A stretch of 64,000 nucleotides of DNA, from contig JAFXEF010000013.1 of NCBI GenBank assembly GCA_017520935.1, positions 1 through 64,000 on the forward strand, written 5' to 3'. Every line of letters begins with the position of its first letter. Position 1 is the stretch's first letter. The notes beneath the pieces were generated by a model that did no database searches, was not told where the DNA came from, and saw nothing but the letters and a program-made list of their open reading frames with translations. Shown here one piece after another: positions 1 through 8,842 of the stretch. The translations under genes were made by a program, and so were the position numbers. This stretch comes from Bacteroidaceae bacterium. GTDB taxonomy: Bacteria; Bacteroidota; Bacteroidia; Bacteroidales; Bacteroidaceae.

Positions 1-60
1 TCCATCTTGTCGCTCACTACAACACCCGATTCTTTCTTTTCTTAAGCTTTTTTCTTCCAT
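1..60 (-). CDS. rpsQ: 30S ribosomal protein S17, N-terminal fragment with an apparent frameshift
   Basis: The gene starts at the ATG at 60-58 and runs off the left edge. It reads MEEKSLRKERIG, the expected start of S17. The continuing S17 sequence (GVVVSDKM) is present only in another frame. The frame changes at a run of three C on the plus strand at 26-28, where two would restore it. It follows rpmC by 11 bases in the S10/spc order. S17 is a primary 16S rRNA-binding protein and is normally essential, so a base-calling or assembly error near the contig edge is more likely than a real mutation. Confidence 0.7.
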   Translation of the reverse strand, partial: MEEKSLRKERIGCCSERQDG

Positions 61-71
61 GAGAACCAATA

Positions 72-269
72 TTAATTGTTGTTAAGCTCTCTCCAACGCA
101 ACTCAGTCTTCATTCTCGCAATCATTCTGCGCTGCTTCTTAATCTGCGCAGGATTTTCCAATGGAGAGATAGCATGATTCAACACCATATTCTTGTAGTT
201 AGCCTCCTCTGTAGCGAGTCTCTCAACTAACTCGCTTGTTGCAATTTCTCTTATTTCTGCAATTTTCAT
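72..269 (-). CDS. rpmC: 50S ribosomal protein L29
   Basis: This 65-residue protein has the two-helix L29 pattern, with MKIAEIREIATSELVERL at the start and the conserved basic RMKTELRWREL near the end. L29 sits near the peptide exit tunnel on 23S rRNA, where trigger factor and the signal recognition particle dock. The gene lies between rplP (43 bases upstream) and rpsQ (11 bases downstream) in the usual S10 cluster order, and length and start fit the family. Confidence 0.95.
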   Translation of the reverse strand: MKIAEIREIATSELVERLATEEANYKNMVLNHAISPLENPAQIKKQRRMIARMKTELRWRELNNN

Positions 270-312
270 AATCTCTACTTTTTATCAAGTTCGTTACTTC
301 GTGTCAAGATTA

Positions 313-738
313 TTACTTAGAGAAGTCGTAATCGCGACGTACTACAAACTTAGTAATGATAGGCAACTTCTGAGCACCGAGACGCAGAGCTTCCTTAGCT
401 ACATCAAAAGGTACACCATCAATTTCGATAATCATACGACCCGGAGTTACAGGGGCTACGAAGCCTTCGGGACTACCCTTACCTTTACCCATACGTACGT
501 CAGCGGGTTTCTTGGTGATAGGCTTATCCGGGAAGATACGTATCCACACCTGACCTTGACGTTGCATATAACGGGTTACAGCAATACGGGCAGCCTCAAT
601 CTGCCGTCCGGTAATCCATTTGGTTCCCATTGACTTGATTCCGAAAGAACCAAAGGCCAACTGGTTACCTCTTTGGGCGTTACCCTTAGCAGAGCCTTTC
701 TGGACTCTTCTATATTTTGTCTTTTTCGGTTGTAACAT
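313..738 (-). CDS. rplP: 50S ribosomal protein L16
   Basis: The 141-residue product begins [15 protein letters not shown] and carries the family motifs [14 protein letters not shown] and [13 protein letters not shown]16 organises the A-site region of 23S rRNA and is needed for peptidyl transferase activity of the 50S subunit. It starts 13 bases after rpsC ends, which implies cotranscription. Nothing is unusual in length or in the conserved regions. Confidence 0.97.
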   Translation of the reverse strand: MLQPKKTKYRRVQKGSAKGNAQRGNQLAFGSFGIKSMGTKWITGRQIEAARIAVTRYMQRQGQVWIRIFPDKPITKKPADVRMGKGKGSPEGFVAPVTPGRMIIEIDGVPFDVAKEALRLGAQKLPIITKFVVRRDYDFSK

Positions 739-751
739 AATCTTTACTCAA

Positions 752-1465
752 TTAGCGATTGTTGTTTTTCTTTTTCTTGAAGTTCTTACCGCCATTACCA
801 CGACCAGCCTCCTTTGACTGTACGAAGTTAGGAGCAAGATCTCTCTTGCCATAAACCTCACCACGGCAAATCCACACCTTAATACCGAGAATACCTACTT
901 TTGTCAAGGCTTCAGCCTGACAATAATCGATATCTGCGCGGAAAGTATGCAACGGAGTACGTCCCTCCTTATACATCTCTGAACGTGCCATTTCAGCACC
1001 ATTCAAACGGCCCGAGATCTGAATCTTAATACCTTCTGCACCCATACGCATAGTGTTAGCGATAGCCATCTTCACTGCGCGACGGTAGGCAATCTTTCCC
1101 TCCAACTGGCGAGCGATGTTGTTGGCAACAATCACAGCGTCAAGTTCAGGCTTCTTAACTTCAAAAATATTGATTTGAACCTCTTTGTCAGTAACCTTCT
1201 TCAACTCCTCCTTCAGTTTGTCAACTTCCTGACCACCCTTGCCGATGATCAACCCGGGGCGAGCGGTGCATACAGTAATGGTGACAAGCTTCAACGTACG
1301 CTCGATTACAATTCTTGATACGCTGGCCTTTGCCAGACGCGCGTTCAAATATTCACGGATTTTGGTATCTTCTACTAAACGGTCGCTATACTGTCCGTAC
1401 CAACTAGAATCCCAACCTCTGATTACACCTAAACGGTTGCTTATTGGATTAACTTTCTGTCCCAT
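752..1465 (-). CDS. rpsC: 30S ribosomal protein S3
   Basis: This 237-residue protein starts [18 protein letters not shown] and holds the KH RNA-binding domain with GKGG at about residues 75-78, followed by the C-terminal S3 domain ([14 protein letters not shown]). It helps form the mRNA entry channel of the 30S subunit. The last 30 residues form a Lys/Asn-rich, probably disordered tail. rplV ends 2 bases upstream, so translation of the two is likely coupled. Confidence 0.97.
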   Translation of the reverse strand: MGQKVNPISNRLGVIRGWDSSWYGQYSDRLVEDTKIREYLNARLAKASVSRIVIERTLKLVTITVCTARPGLIIGKGGQEVDKLKEELKKVTDKEVQINIFEVKKPELDAVIVANNIARQLEGKIAYRRAVKMAIANTMRMGAEGIKIQISGRLNGAEMARSEMYKEGRTPLHTFRADIDYCQAEALTKVGILGIKVWICRGEVYGKRDLAPNFVQSKEAGRGNGGKNFKKKKNNNR

Positions 1466-1467
1466 CT

Positions 1468-1878
1468 TTAATCTTGATTTTCATTAGTACTTTTAGAATC
1501 CACGAACAGAGTCACATGGTTTGAACGTTTGCGGATACGATAACCTCTACCCTGAGGTGCCGGTCTCATACGCTTCAGCGTAGCAGCACCATCTACAAAA
1601 ATCTTGGTAACGAACAATTCGCCAGCCTCGGCCTTACGTTCGTTTTTCTGCTCCCAATTAGCGATAGCCGAACGCAACAGCTTCTCCACATCTGCAGAAG
1701 CAGCTTTGGTAGAGAACTTCAACACACCAAGCGCACGATTCACCTCCATACCGCGAATCATATCGCATACGAGGCGCATCTTTCGGGGTGATGAAGGAAC
1801 ATTGTTCAACTTCGCAAAATACTGGGTCTTCAAGGCTTCTTTTCTCTTTTCAGCCGATAAATGTTTTCTTGCTCCCAT
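1468..1878 (-). CDS. rplV: 50S ribosomal protein L22
   Basis: The 136-residue product shows the L22 core ([20 protein letters not shown]) and the conserved C-terminal loop motif [19 protein letters not shown], whose hairpin lines the nascent peptide tunnel and is a known site of macrolide resistance changes in other bacteria. No deviation is visible in that loop. It sits between rpsS (35 bases upstream) and rpsC (2 bases downstream). Confidence 0.97.
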   Translation of the reverse strand: MGARKHLSAEKRKEALKTQYFAKLNNVPSSPRKMRLVCDMIRGMEVNRALGVLKFSTKAASADVEKLLRSAIANWEQKNERKAEAGELFVTKIFVDGAATLKRMRPAPQGRGYRIRKRSNHVTLFVDSKSTNENQD

Positions 1879-1913
1879 TATCTTATTTATTTATTTACTT
1901 TACAAAGACCTGT

Positions 1914-2183
1914 TTATTTCTTACGGTTACCAGAGTGGCCACGGAATGTACGGGTGGGTGAGAACTCGCCCAACTTGTGACCTACCATATTCTCGGTAAT
2001 ATAAACAGGTATAAAATTCTTTCCGTTATGAACTGCAATAGTGTGTCCAACGAAGTCAGGTGAAATCACCGAAGCTCTGGCCCAAGTCTTCACTACAGAC
2101 TTCTTGCCACTTTCATTCATTGAGAGCACCTTCTTCTCAAGCGATACGTTAATATACGGACCTTTTTTTAATGAACGACTCAT
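1914..2183 (-). CDS. rpsS: 30S ribosomal protein S19
   Basis: This 89-residue protein begins [19 protein letters not shown] and contains the typical [22 protein letters not shown] core and the [12 protein letters not shown] end. S19 lies in the head of the 30S subunit and, with S13, contacts the A-site tRNA and 50S bridges. It follows rplB by 26 bases. Length and motifs are normal. Confidence 0.97.
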   Translation of the reverse strand: MSRSLKKGPYINVSLEKKVLSMNESGKKSVVKTWARASVISPDFVGHTIAVHNGKNFIPVYITENMVGHKLGEFSPTRTFRGHSGNRKK

Positions 2184-2209
2184 AATTTACTCAAGTTAAT
2201 TTGGTTTTA

Positions 2210-3031
2210 TTACTTTCTTCTCTCAATGATATACTTAGATGAGTGCTTCTTCGGAGCTCTTGTCTTCAAGCCCTTAGCATACAAGCCCTTGCGTGAACGA
2301 GGATGACCTCCCGACTGACGGCCTTCACCACCACCCATGGGGTGATCAACAGGGTTCATTACCACACCACGGTTGTGAGGACGGCGACCCAGCCAACGCG
2401 TACGGCCAGCCTTACCTGAACTTTCCAACGCATGATCCGAGTTACCTACACTACCGATAGTAGCCTTACAAGCGCTCAAAATCTTCCTCAACTCACCTGA
2501 AGGCAACTTGATTACACAGTAATCACCTTCACGAGAAGTCAACTGAGCAAAGTTACCTGCAGATCTTACGAGCACAGCACCTTGTCCAGGACGGAGCTCG
2601 ATGTTGTGTACAACGGTACCTACAGGGATATTCTTCAGCGGGAGTGCGTTACCTATCTCAGGGGCTGCATTCTCGCCAGAAACGAGTGTCATACCTACTT
2701 GCAATCCATTAGGAGCAATGATGTATCTTTTCTCACCGTCAGCGTAGAACAACAGAGCAATACGAGCCGAACGATTCGGATCGTACTCGATAGTCTTTAC
2801 AACTGCGGGAACACCGTCTTTTTCTCTCTTGAAATCAATGAATCTGAATTTTCTCTTGTGACCGCCACCCATGTAACGCATGGTCATCTTACCAACGTTG
2901 TTACGGCCGCCGGTTGAGTTCTTACCACAAACAAGAGATTTTTCTGGTACCGATGCAGTAATTTCTTCGAAGGTACCAATAATCTTGTGTCTCTGCCCCG
3001 GTGTTGTGGGCTTAAATGTACGTACTGCCAT
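2210..3031 (-). CDS. rplB: 50S ribosomal protein L2
   Basis: The 273-residue product starts [16 protein letters not shown] and ends with the conserved block containing [13 protein letters not shown] and the basic [13 protein letters not shown] tail. L2 binds domain IV of 23S rRNA, supports subunit joining, and its C-terminal loop approaches the peptidyl transferase centre. The Met after DHP replaces the second His of the E. coli protein. rplW ends 5 bases upstream. Confidence 0.97.
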   Translation of the reverse strand: MAVRTFKPTTPGQRHKIIGTFEEITASVPEKSLVCGKNSTGGRNNVGKMTMRYMGGGHKRKFRFIDFKREKDGVPAVVKTIEYDPNRSARIALLFYADGEKRYIIAPNGLQVGMTLVSGENAAPEIGNALPLKNIPVGTVVHNIELRPGQGAVLVRSAGNFAQLTSREGDYCVIKLPSGELRKILSACKATIGSVGNSDHALESSGKAGRTRWLGRRPHNRGVVMNPVDHPMGGGEGRQSGGHPRSRKGLYAKGLKTRAPKKHSSKYIIERRK

Positions 3032-3036
3032 TTCTA

Positions 3037-3327
3037 TTAAATATTGCTATAAAAATCTATTGTATCGCCATCCTTGAGGGTTACAATTGCTTTCTTGTAT
3101 GCATTTGTACGCCCCTTCAAGAGACCAGACTTTGTCCAACGTGCCTTATTCTTACCAGCATAACGGATTGTATTCACATCTACAACCGTTACGTTATACA
3201 AAGCCTCCACTTCGTTCTTAATCTCCAATTTGTTTGCTTCAGGACTTACAATGAATCCGAAACGATTTGACTTCTCGGTAATAGAAGTCATCTTCTCAGT
3301 TACTAAAGGTTTAACAATAATACCCAT
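3037..3327 (-). CDS. rplW: 50S ribosomal protein L23
   Basis: This 96-residue protein begins [19 protein letters not shown] and has the L23 pattern [20 protein letters not shown] with a basic loop. L23 rims the exit tunnel and is the main docking site for trigger factor and SRP. rplD ends 3 bases upstream and rplB starts 5 bases downstream, so it sits inside a tightly packed operon. Confidence 0.96.
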   Translation of the reverse strand: MGIIVKPLVTEKMTSITEKSNRFGFIVSPEANKLEIKNEVEALYNVTVVDVNTIRYAGKNKARWTKSGLLKGRTNAYKKAIVTLKDGDTIDFYSNI

Positions 3328-3330
3328 TTT

Positions 3331-3969
3331 TTAAGCCTCCTTATTCATTAAAGTTCCTTCGATAACAGCCAACGCACTTTCAGTCACAACCAATGCATCT
3401 GCATTCAATACCTGGTATGTATTAACAGCAGAAGCAACGGCCATATCCTGACGTTGGATATTACGAGCTGACAAATATACATTTTTATTTGCTTCCGGCA
3501 AAACCATAAGCAACTTTTTATCAGCCACTTTAAGATTTTGCAGCAATTCCACGTATTGCTTGGTCTTGGGAGCTTCGAAATTGAAATCCTCAACTACCAA
3601 AAGGGCGTTTTCCTGCACCTTATAGCTAAGAGCTGACTTACGAGCAAGAGCCTTCACCTTCTTGTTCAATTTGAAGCCATAATCACGAGGTTGAGGACCA
3701 AATACACGACCACCACCTACCAATACAGGAGAATTGATATCACCACGACGTGCACCACCACCACCTTTCTGACGGCCGAGTTTGCGTGTTGAACCTGAGA
3801 CTTCACTTCTTTCCTTTGACTTATGAGTACCCTGACGCTGGTTAGCCATATACTGCTTTACATCCAAGTAGATGGCGTGATCATTGGGCTCAATGCCGAA
3901 GATAGAATCGTTCAAAACGACCTTTCTTCCGGTGTCCTCACCTTTAATGTTATATACGCTAACTTCCAT
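3331..3969 (-). CDS. rplD: 50S ribosomal protein L4
   Basis: The 212-residue protein carries the extended basic tunnel loop ([17 protein letters not shown] and the following [13 protein letters not shown]) between two halves of the globular domain. L4 binds 23S rRNA early in assembly and its loop narrows the peptide tunnel beside L22. In E. coli it also represses its own operon; nothing here shows whether that holds. Its start codon overlaps the stop codon of rplC by one base. Confidence 0.97.
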   Translation of the reverse strand: MEVSVYNIKGEDTGRKVVLNDSIFGIEPNDHAIYLDVKQYMANQRQGTHKSKERSEVSGSTRKLGRQKGGGGARRGDINSPVLVGGGRVFGPQPRDYGFKLNKKVKALARKSALSYKVQENALLVVEDFNFEAPKTKQYVELLQNLKVADKKLLMVLPEANKNVYLSARNIQRQDMAVASAVNTYQVLNADALVVTESALAVIEGTLMNKEA

Positions 3970-4586
3970 TATTTCTCAACAATTACGATTGAACCATTGT
4001 AACCGGGAACAGAACCCTTCACTACGAGGAGGTTGTTCTCAGGAATTACTTTAATCACTTGCAGGTTATGGATTGTCACACGTTCGTTACCCATGTGACC
4101 GGCCATGCGCATGCCCTTGAATACCTTTGCGGGATACGAGCAAGCACCGATTGAACCCGGTTTGCGGGCGCGGTTGTGCTGACCGTGGGTAGTCTGACCT
4201 ACACCACCGAAACCATGTCTCTTGACAACGCCTTGGAAACCTTTACCTTTTGATGTGCCCACAACAGAAACATAAGCCGCATCGTTGAACAGATCTACGG
4301 TGATGACGTCACCCAAATTGTACTCAGTCTCAAAATTCTTGAACTCGGCCAAGTGTCTCTTGGGAGTTACACCGGCTTTCTTGAAGTGTCCCAATAGAGG
4401 AGCTGTTGTGTGTTTCTCCTTCTTGTCCTGGAAACCTACCTGTACGGCAGCGTAACCATCTTTCTCAACACTCTTCACTTGTGTAACTGTACAAGGACCT
4501 ACTTCGATAACAGTGCATGGAACATTCTTACCATCGGCACTGAAAACGGATGTCATTCCGATTTTTTTTCCTAATAATCCTGGCAT
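3969..4586 (-). CDS. rplC: 50S ribosomal protein L3
   Basis: The 205-residue product begins [20 protein letters not shown] and contains the conserved long finger ([16 protein letters not shown] then GMRMAGHMG) that reaches the peptidyl transferase centre. L3 is one of the first proteins to bind 23S rRNA. It lies between rpsJ (22 bases upstream) and rplD (1-base overlap) in the standard order. Confidence 0.97.
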   Translation of the reverse strand: MPGLLGKKIGMTSVFSADGKNVPCTVIEVGPCTVTQVKSVEKDGYAAVQVGFQDKKEKHTTAPLLGHFKKAGVTPKRHLAEFKNFETEYNLGDVITVDLFNDAAYVSVVGTSKGKGFQGVVKRHGFGGVGQTTHGQHNRARKPGSIGACSYPAKVFKGMRMAGHMGNERVTIHNLQVIKVIPENNLLVVKGSVPGYNGSIVIVEK

Positions 4587-4608
4587 TTCAGTTAATTTTT
4601 TAATTTAA

Positions 4609-4914
4609 TCACACTTTAATTTCTACTTCCACACCACTCGGCAACTCCAGCTTCATCAGAGCATCAACAGTCTTAGCTGTAGAACTGTAGATGTCGATAA
4701 GTCTCTTGTAAGAAGAGAGTTGGAACTGTTCACGTGCCTTCTTATTTACGAAGGTCGAACGGTTTACTGTAAAGATTCTCTTGTGTGTAGGCAATGGAAT
4801 AGGACCGCTAACGATAGCACCCGTAGCCTTCACTGTCTTTACGATCTTCTCAGCTGACTTGTCAACCAAGTTGTGGTCGTAAGATTTCAGTTTAATTCTA
4901 ATTTTTTGACTCAT
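4609..4914 (-). CDS. rpsJ: 30S ribosomal protein S10
   Basis: This 101-residue protein starts [20 protein letters not shown] and has the conserved loop [18 protein letters not shown]10 sits in the 30S head, and as NusE it also joins the antitermination complex with NusB. It is the first gene of the S10 cluster. An 83-base gap with a hairpin separates it from fusA, so transcription may partly restart here, although I see no clear TAnnTTTG box in the gap. Confidence 0.97.
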   Translation of the reverse strand: MSQKIRIKLKSYDHNLVDKSAEKIVKTVKATGAIVSGPIPLPTHKRIFTVNRSTFVNKKAREQFQLSSYKRLIDIYSSTAKTVDALMKLELPSGVEVEIKV

Positions 4915-4947
4915 TAGTGTTTTTAGTTAATAATTATAATATAATAA

Positions 4948-4987
4948 GGAAGGACCGATTAAGAGTCATTCGCTAATCGGTCTTTCC
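4948..4987 (-). terminator. Hairpin between fusA and rpsJ
   Basis: Bases 4948-4961 pair with 4974-4987 over 14 base pairs (one G-T) around a 12-base loop. In the direction of transcription it starts 11 bases after the fusA stop codon and is followed by a T/A-rich but interrupted stretch. It could end or attenuate str operon transcription before the S10 genes; the weak U-tract suggests partial read-through. Confidence 0.6.
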
Positions 4988-4997
4988 GTTTTCATTT

Positions 4998-7115
4998 TCA
5001 TAAAAGGTCAGCACGACCACCTGACTCCTCAAGCACAGCCTTGGCAATCTGACGGCTTACGGCCTCGTGATGATCGTATGTCATGGTTGATGTAGCACGA
5101 CCAGAGGTGATACTACGCAGAGCGGTCACATAACCGAACATCTCTGCCAAGGGTACCTTAGCCTTCACTACACGAGCACCTGAGCGGCTGCTCTCCATGC
5201 CCTCTACTTGACCACGACGCTTGTTCAAGTCGCCGATTACGTCACCCATGTTCTCCTCGGGAGTAACAACCTCGAGTCGCATGATGGGCTCCATAACTAC
5301 GGGCGATGCCTTCACACATGCATTCTTGAACGCCTGAATAGCACAGATTTCGAATGACAACTGGTCAGAGTCTACTGGATGGAACGAACCGTCAACCAAG
5401 GTAACCTTGAGCGAATCGAGCGGATAGCCACCGAGAACACCGTTACGCATAGCTGTCTGGAAGCCCTTCTGTACTGAGGGGATAAACTCGCTTGGAACGT
5501 TACCACCCTTCACCTCGTTAACGAATTGGAGACCACCCTGTGTCCAATCGGGATCTACGGGACCAACCTTAACAATAATGTCAGCGAACTTACCGCGACC
5601 ACCCGACTGTTTCTTGTAAACCTCGCGAAGCTCAACAGTCTGTGTGATTGCCTCCTTGTAGCTAACCTGGGGACGACCTTGGTTACATTCCACGTTGAAC
5701 TCACGCTTCAGACGGTCGATGATGATGTCCAAGTGAAGCTCACCCATACCCGAGATAACGGTCTGGCCCGTTTGTTCGTCTGTTTTAACAGTAAATGTAG
5801 GATCCTCCTCAGCCAACTTGGCGAGACCATTAGAGAGCTTGTCAACGTCCTTCTGAGACTTAGGCTCAACTGCGATACCGATAACGGGATCGGGGAAATC
5901 CATTGACTCGAGCATTACCGACAGAGACTCATCGCAAAGGGTATCACCAGTGCGGATATCCTTGAAGCCTACACCGGCACCGATATCACCGGCAGCGATG
6001 CAATCAACAGGAGTCTGCTTGTTTGAGAACATCTGGAAGATACGTGAGATACGCTCCTTCTTACCAGAACGAGGATTGTATACGTATGAACCAGCGGTCA
6101 CACAACCTGAGTATACGCGGAAGAATACCAAGCGGCCAACATAAGGATCAACGGCAATCTTGAATGCCAAAGCGGTAGTCTTCTCATCCTCCTGAGCCTT
6201 GAGCTCAACAACATCACCGGTAGAAGAGTCAGTACATTCAACAACGGGAGTATCGAGGGGTGAAGGCAAGAATGCGCAAACATAGTCGAGCAGTGTCTGA
6301 ACACCTTTGTTCTTGAATGAAGAACCGCAGAGCATAGGCACGAGTTCCATCTTCAAGGTACCAATACGAGCACACTTGATAATCTCCTCCTCAGTCACGG
6401 AGTCAGGATCATCGAGATACTTCATCATCACCTCATCGTCAAACTCTGCAACCTTGTCGAGCAGATTCTCACGCCACTTGATAGCCTCATCCATCATATC
6501 GGCAGGAATCTCCTCTACAGAGTAGTCAGCACCCATAGTCTCATCGTGCCATACGATAGCCTTCATCTTGATAAGGTCAACCACGCCCTTGAAAGAGAAC
6601 TCAGCACCGATAGGAATCACTACGGGGCAGGGGTTAGCGCCGAGCACGGTTTTCATCTGATTAACCACACTGTAAAAGTCGGCACCCTGACGATCCATCT
6701 TATTCACATAAGCGATACGGGGTACGTTATACTTGTCAGCCTGACGCCATACAGTCTCCGACTGGGGTTCTACACCACCTACTGCACAGTAAGCAGCAAC
6801 GGCACCATCAAGGATACGCAAGCAACGCTCCACCTCAGCGGTAAAGTCAACGTGCCCCGGGGTATCAATAAGGTTAATCTTGTACTGGGTATTGTTCCAT
6901 TTCCAACGAGTGGTAGTAGCAGCCGACGTGATGGTGATACCACGCTCCTGCTCTTGAGCCATCCAGTCCATGGTAGCCGCACCATCGTGCACCTCACCAA
7001 TCTTATGAGTCAGACCGGTATAGAAAAGGATACGTTCCGATGTGGTAGTCTTACCAGCATCAATATGCGCCATAATACCGATGTTTCTCGTCAACCGAAG
7101 ATCTTGTTTTGCCAT
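4998..7115 (-). CDS. fusA: Elongation factor G
   Basis: The 705-residue GTPase drives translocation of tRNA and mRNA after peptide bond formation. All GTP-binding motifs are visible: AHIDAGKTT near residue 17, the switch I RGITI, DTPGH and NKMD. The C-terminal domains IV-V follow ([14 protein letters not shown], then GRGKFAD and the [14 protein letters not shown] signature). It is the third gene of the rpsL-rpsG-fusA group, 33 bases after rpsG. No tuf gene follows, unlike the enterobacterial str operon; the S10 cluster comes next. Confidence 0.98.
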   Translation of the reverse strand: MAKQDLRLTRNIGIMAHIDAGKTTTSERILFYTGLTHKIGEVHDGAATMDWMAQEQERGITITSAATTTRWKWNNTQYKINLIDTPGHVDFTAEVERCLRILDGAVAAYCAVGGVEPQSETVWRQADKYNVPRIAYVNKMDRQGADFYSVVNQMKTVLGANPCPVVIPIGAEFSFKGVVDLIKMKAIVWHDETMGADYSVEEIPADMMDEAIKWRENLLDKVAEFDDEVMMKYLDDPDSVTEEEIIKCARIGTLKMELVPMLCGSSFKNKGVQTLLDYVCAFLPSPLDTPVVECTDSSTGDVVELKAQEDEKTTALAFKIAVDPYVGRLVFFRVYSGCVTAGSYVYNPRSGKKERISRIFQMFSNKQTPVDCIAAGDIGAGVGFKDIRTGDTLCDESLSVMLESMDFPDPVIGIAVEPKSQKDVDKLSNGLAKLAEEDPTFTVKTDEQTGQTVISGMGELHLDIIIDRLKREFNVECNQGRPQVSYKEAITQTVELREVYKKQSGGRGKFADIIVKVGPVDPDWTQGGLQFVNEVKGGNVPSEFIPSVQKGFQTAMRNGVLGGYPLDSLKVTLVDGSFHPVDSDQLSFEICAIQAFKNACVKASPVVMEPIMRLEVVTPEENMGDVIGDLNKRRGQVEGMESSRSGARVVKAKVPLAEMFGYVTALRSITSGRATSTMTYDHHEAVSRQIAKAVLEESGGRADLL

Positions 7116-7148
7116 TTGTAAAACGTATTTATAAGTCCTTACCCAATA

Positions 7149-7625
7149 TTAAAATCTGAAGTGAGCGAATGCACGGTTAGCCTCGGCCATACGGTGCATA
7201 TCCTCCTTACGTTTGAATGCACCGCCCTGATTATTGAATGCATCGAGAATCTCCGCAGACAACTTGTCGGCCATGGTCTTACCACCGCGCTTACGAGCGT
7301 AGAGAATCATATTCTTCATGCTGATTGACTCCTTACGGTCGGGACGGATTTCAGTAGGAACCTGATAGGTAGCACCACCAATACGACGCGACTTAACCTC
7401 TACTTGGGGAGTAATGTTGTCGAGAGCCTTCTTCCAAATTTCGAGAGCAGAAAGCTCAGAGTCAGACATCTTAGCCTTTACCTTATCGAGCGAAGCGTAG
7501 AAGATTTCGTAAGAAATGTTCTTCTTCCCATCGAACATCAAGTGATTAACAAACTTTGATACCTTGGTATCGTTAAATACGGGATCCGGGAGGACCATAC
7601 GTTTTTTTGGTTTTGCTTTTCTCAT
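7149..7625 (-). CDS. rpsG: 30S ribosomal protein S7
   Basis: S7 nucleates assembly of the 30S head and contacts E-site tRNA. I start it at the ATG at 7625, which gives [17 protein letters not shown] and 158 residues, the normal length in this phylum. The frame stays open upstream for 18 more codons with other Met codons, but that basic extension is not a family feature. Conserved blocks include [12 protein letters not shown] and the [15 protein letters not shown] loop. rpsL lies 194 bases upstream, wider than the other gaps here. Confidence 0.95.
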   Translation of the reverse strand: MRKAKPKKRMVLPDPVFNDTKVSKFVNHLMFDGKKNISYEIFYASLDKVKAKMSDSELSALEIWKKALDNITPQVEVKSRRIGGATYQVPTEIRPDRKESISMKNMILYARKRGGKTMADKLSAEILDAFNNQGGAFKRKEDMHRMAEANRAFAHFRF

Positions 7626-7680
7626 TTCTTTCTTGAAAAGTTTTTGTTTTCGTTTGGGCTGCATTTTTGTTTCCTTCAAC

Positions 7681-7694
7681 GTCCCCTCTGGGAC
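7681..7694 (-). promoter_or_regulatory. Small hairpin in the rpsG leader
   Basis: GTCCC and GGGAC flank a four-base CTCT loop in the rpsL-rpsG gap, about 55 bases before the rpsG start. In E. coli the same gap holds the S7 autoregulatory site, so a feedback role is conceivable, but the structure is short and could be chance. Confidence 0.25.
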
Positions 7695-7819
7695 ATTTAC
7701 TCAACCTTTATAGCTTATCCAACAAACCAAAACGTAAAATTCTATACTATTTTAAGTTTTGAGGGCTTTACCTCAGACCGCACTCATCGTGCCGCCGCAT
7801 TGTCGGGGTAAGCTTCAGC

Positions 7820-8200
7820 TTACTTCTTAGCTTTGGGGCGCTTGGCACCGTACTTGGAACGACGCTGGAGACGGTTTGCCACACCAGCGGTATCCAATGT
7901 ACCACGAACGATGTGATAACGCACACCCGGAAGATCCTTCACACGACCACCGCGCACCAATACGATTGAGTGCTCCTGCAAGTTGTGGCCTTCACCGGGA
8001 ATGTAAGAGTTCACCTCTTTCTGGTTCGTCAAACGCACACGCGCTACTTTTCTCATTGCTGAGTTAGGCTTCTTAGGCGTAGTAGTGTAGACACGAGTAC
8101 AAACACCACGACGCTGAGGACAACTGTCCAACGCGGGTGATTTGCTCTTATCTGCAAGCACCTGTCTGCCTTTTCTAACTAACTGTTGAATTGTTGGCAT
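7820..8200 (-). CDS. rpsL: 30S ribosomal protein S12
   Basis: This 126-residue protein contributes to the decoding centre and translational accuracy. It begins [19 protein letters not shown] and shows the conserved [18 protein letters not shown] and [13 protein letters not shown] loops. The lysines corresponding to E. coli K43 and K88, where streptomycin resistance changes arise, are both lysine here, i.e. the sensitive type. It is the first gene of the str operon and follows a recognisable promoter. Confidence 0.98.
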   Translation of the reverse strand: MPTIQQLVRKGRQVLADKSKSPALDSCPQRRGVCTRVYTTTPKKPNSAMRKVARVRLTNQKEVNSYIPGEGHNLQEHSIVLVRGGRVKDLPGVRYHIVRGTLDTAGVANRLQRRSKYGAKRPKAKK

Positions 8201-8282
8201 TTTGTTAAATTTTAATTATTTATAATTTAATAATAATCAATTTTCATCGAATACAGACACAGTCCACCTCATATTCGGGGTG

Positions 8283-8317
8283 CAAAGTTAGCAACTTTCT
8301 TTCGATTGGCCAACAAA
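8283..8317 (-). promoter_or_regulatory. Promoter of the rpsL-rpsG-fusA operon
   Basis: On the minus strand TAACTTTG (8290-8283) matches the Bacteroidetes -7 box TAnnTTTG. A TTG (8313-8311) lies 20 bases upstream and a TTTG (8317-8314) 23 bases upstream. The box is about 85 bases before the rpsL start, and no other match lies closer. Confidence 0.65.
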
Positions 8318-8776
8318 ACTCGCGATTTTTTTCAAAGGAAATATGTTGTATAGCATTTTTCAAGGACACCTTCTACTCGGAATCCTTAACAATATGCAAA
8401 TTCGATACAATTAAAAAAATAGAACAAGCAGCAATCAACCGGCCTGCCAAATCCACAACTATAAAGTTCATTTTTCAACACCAGTCCATCGGAGAGGACA
8501 CTCTAAGGAGACGATTTTTTGCTTCCACGCGATGCAACAAAATTTTCATCGCGTAGAAACAAAAATCACATCGTGAGGGCATGACTGACAGCCAATACAG
8601 CAAGTAAAAATGTAAAAAAACACGCAGTACTGTCACCTTGCAATACCAAACTCACGCCAACAATGATACGCCCCACTCAACGAACGCGAATATCTGTCGT
8701 CACAAACGACACCCTACACGAAAAGCGTTATGATTGAACAAGGAATCCTGCCACAGCACATTTTTTTATGGTTTTA
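8318..8776. other. Intergenic stretch without a gene; one imperfect hairpin
   Basis: No coding region is supported between the divergent rpsL and peptidase promoters. The only structure is an imperfect inverted repeat at 8513-8567: GATTTTTTG pairs with CAAAAATC, and TTCCACGCGATG with CATCGCGTAGAA around a 12-base loop. It lacks a clear T-tract on either side, so it may be a dispersed palindrome rather than a terminator. Confidence 0.45.
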
Positions 8777-8808
8777 TTTGGTTAAGTCCCATATTTCTCA
8801 GAAATTTG
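8777..8808 (+). promoter_or_regulatory. Likely promoter of the peptidase gene
   Basis: TTTG at 8777-8780 is followed after exactly 20 bases by GAAATTTG (8801-8808), which differs from TAnnTTTG in its first base only. It lies 34 bases before the start codon at 8843. Confidence 0.5.
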
Positions 8809-8842
8809 TACGTCACAAAAAAAGATTCCACATAATATAATA

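Noticed and set aside
7626..7679. 18-codon N-terminal extension of rpsG
   Set aside because: S7 in this phylum starts with [12 protein letters not shown] sequence and 158 residues; the extension is basic but not a family feature.
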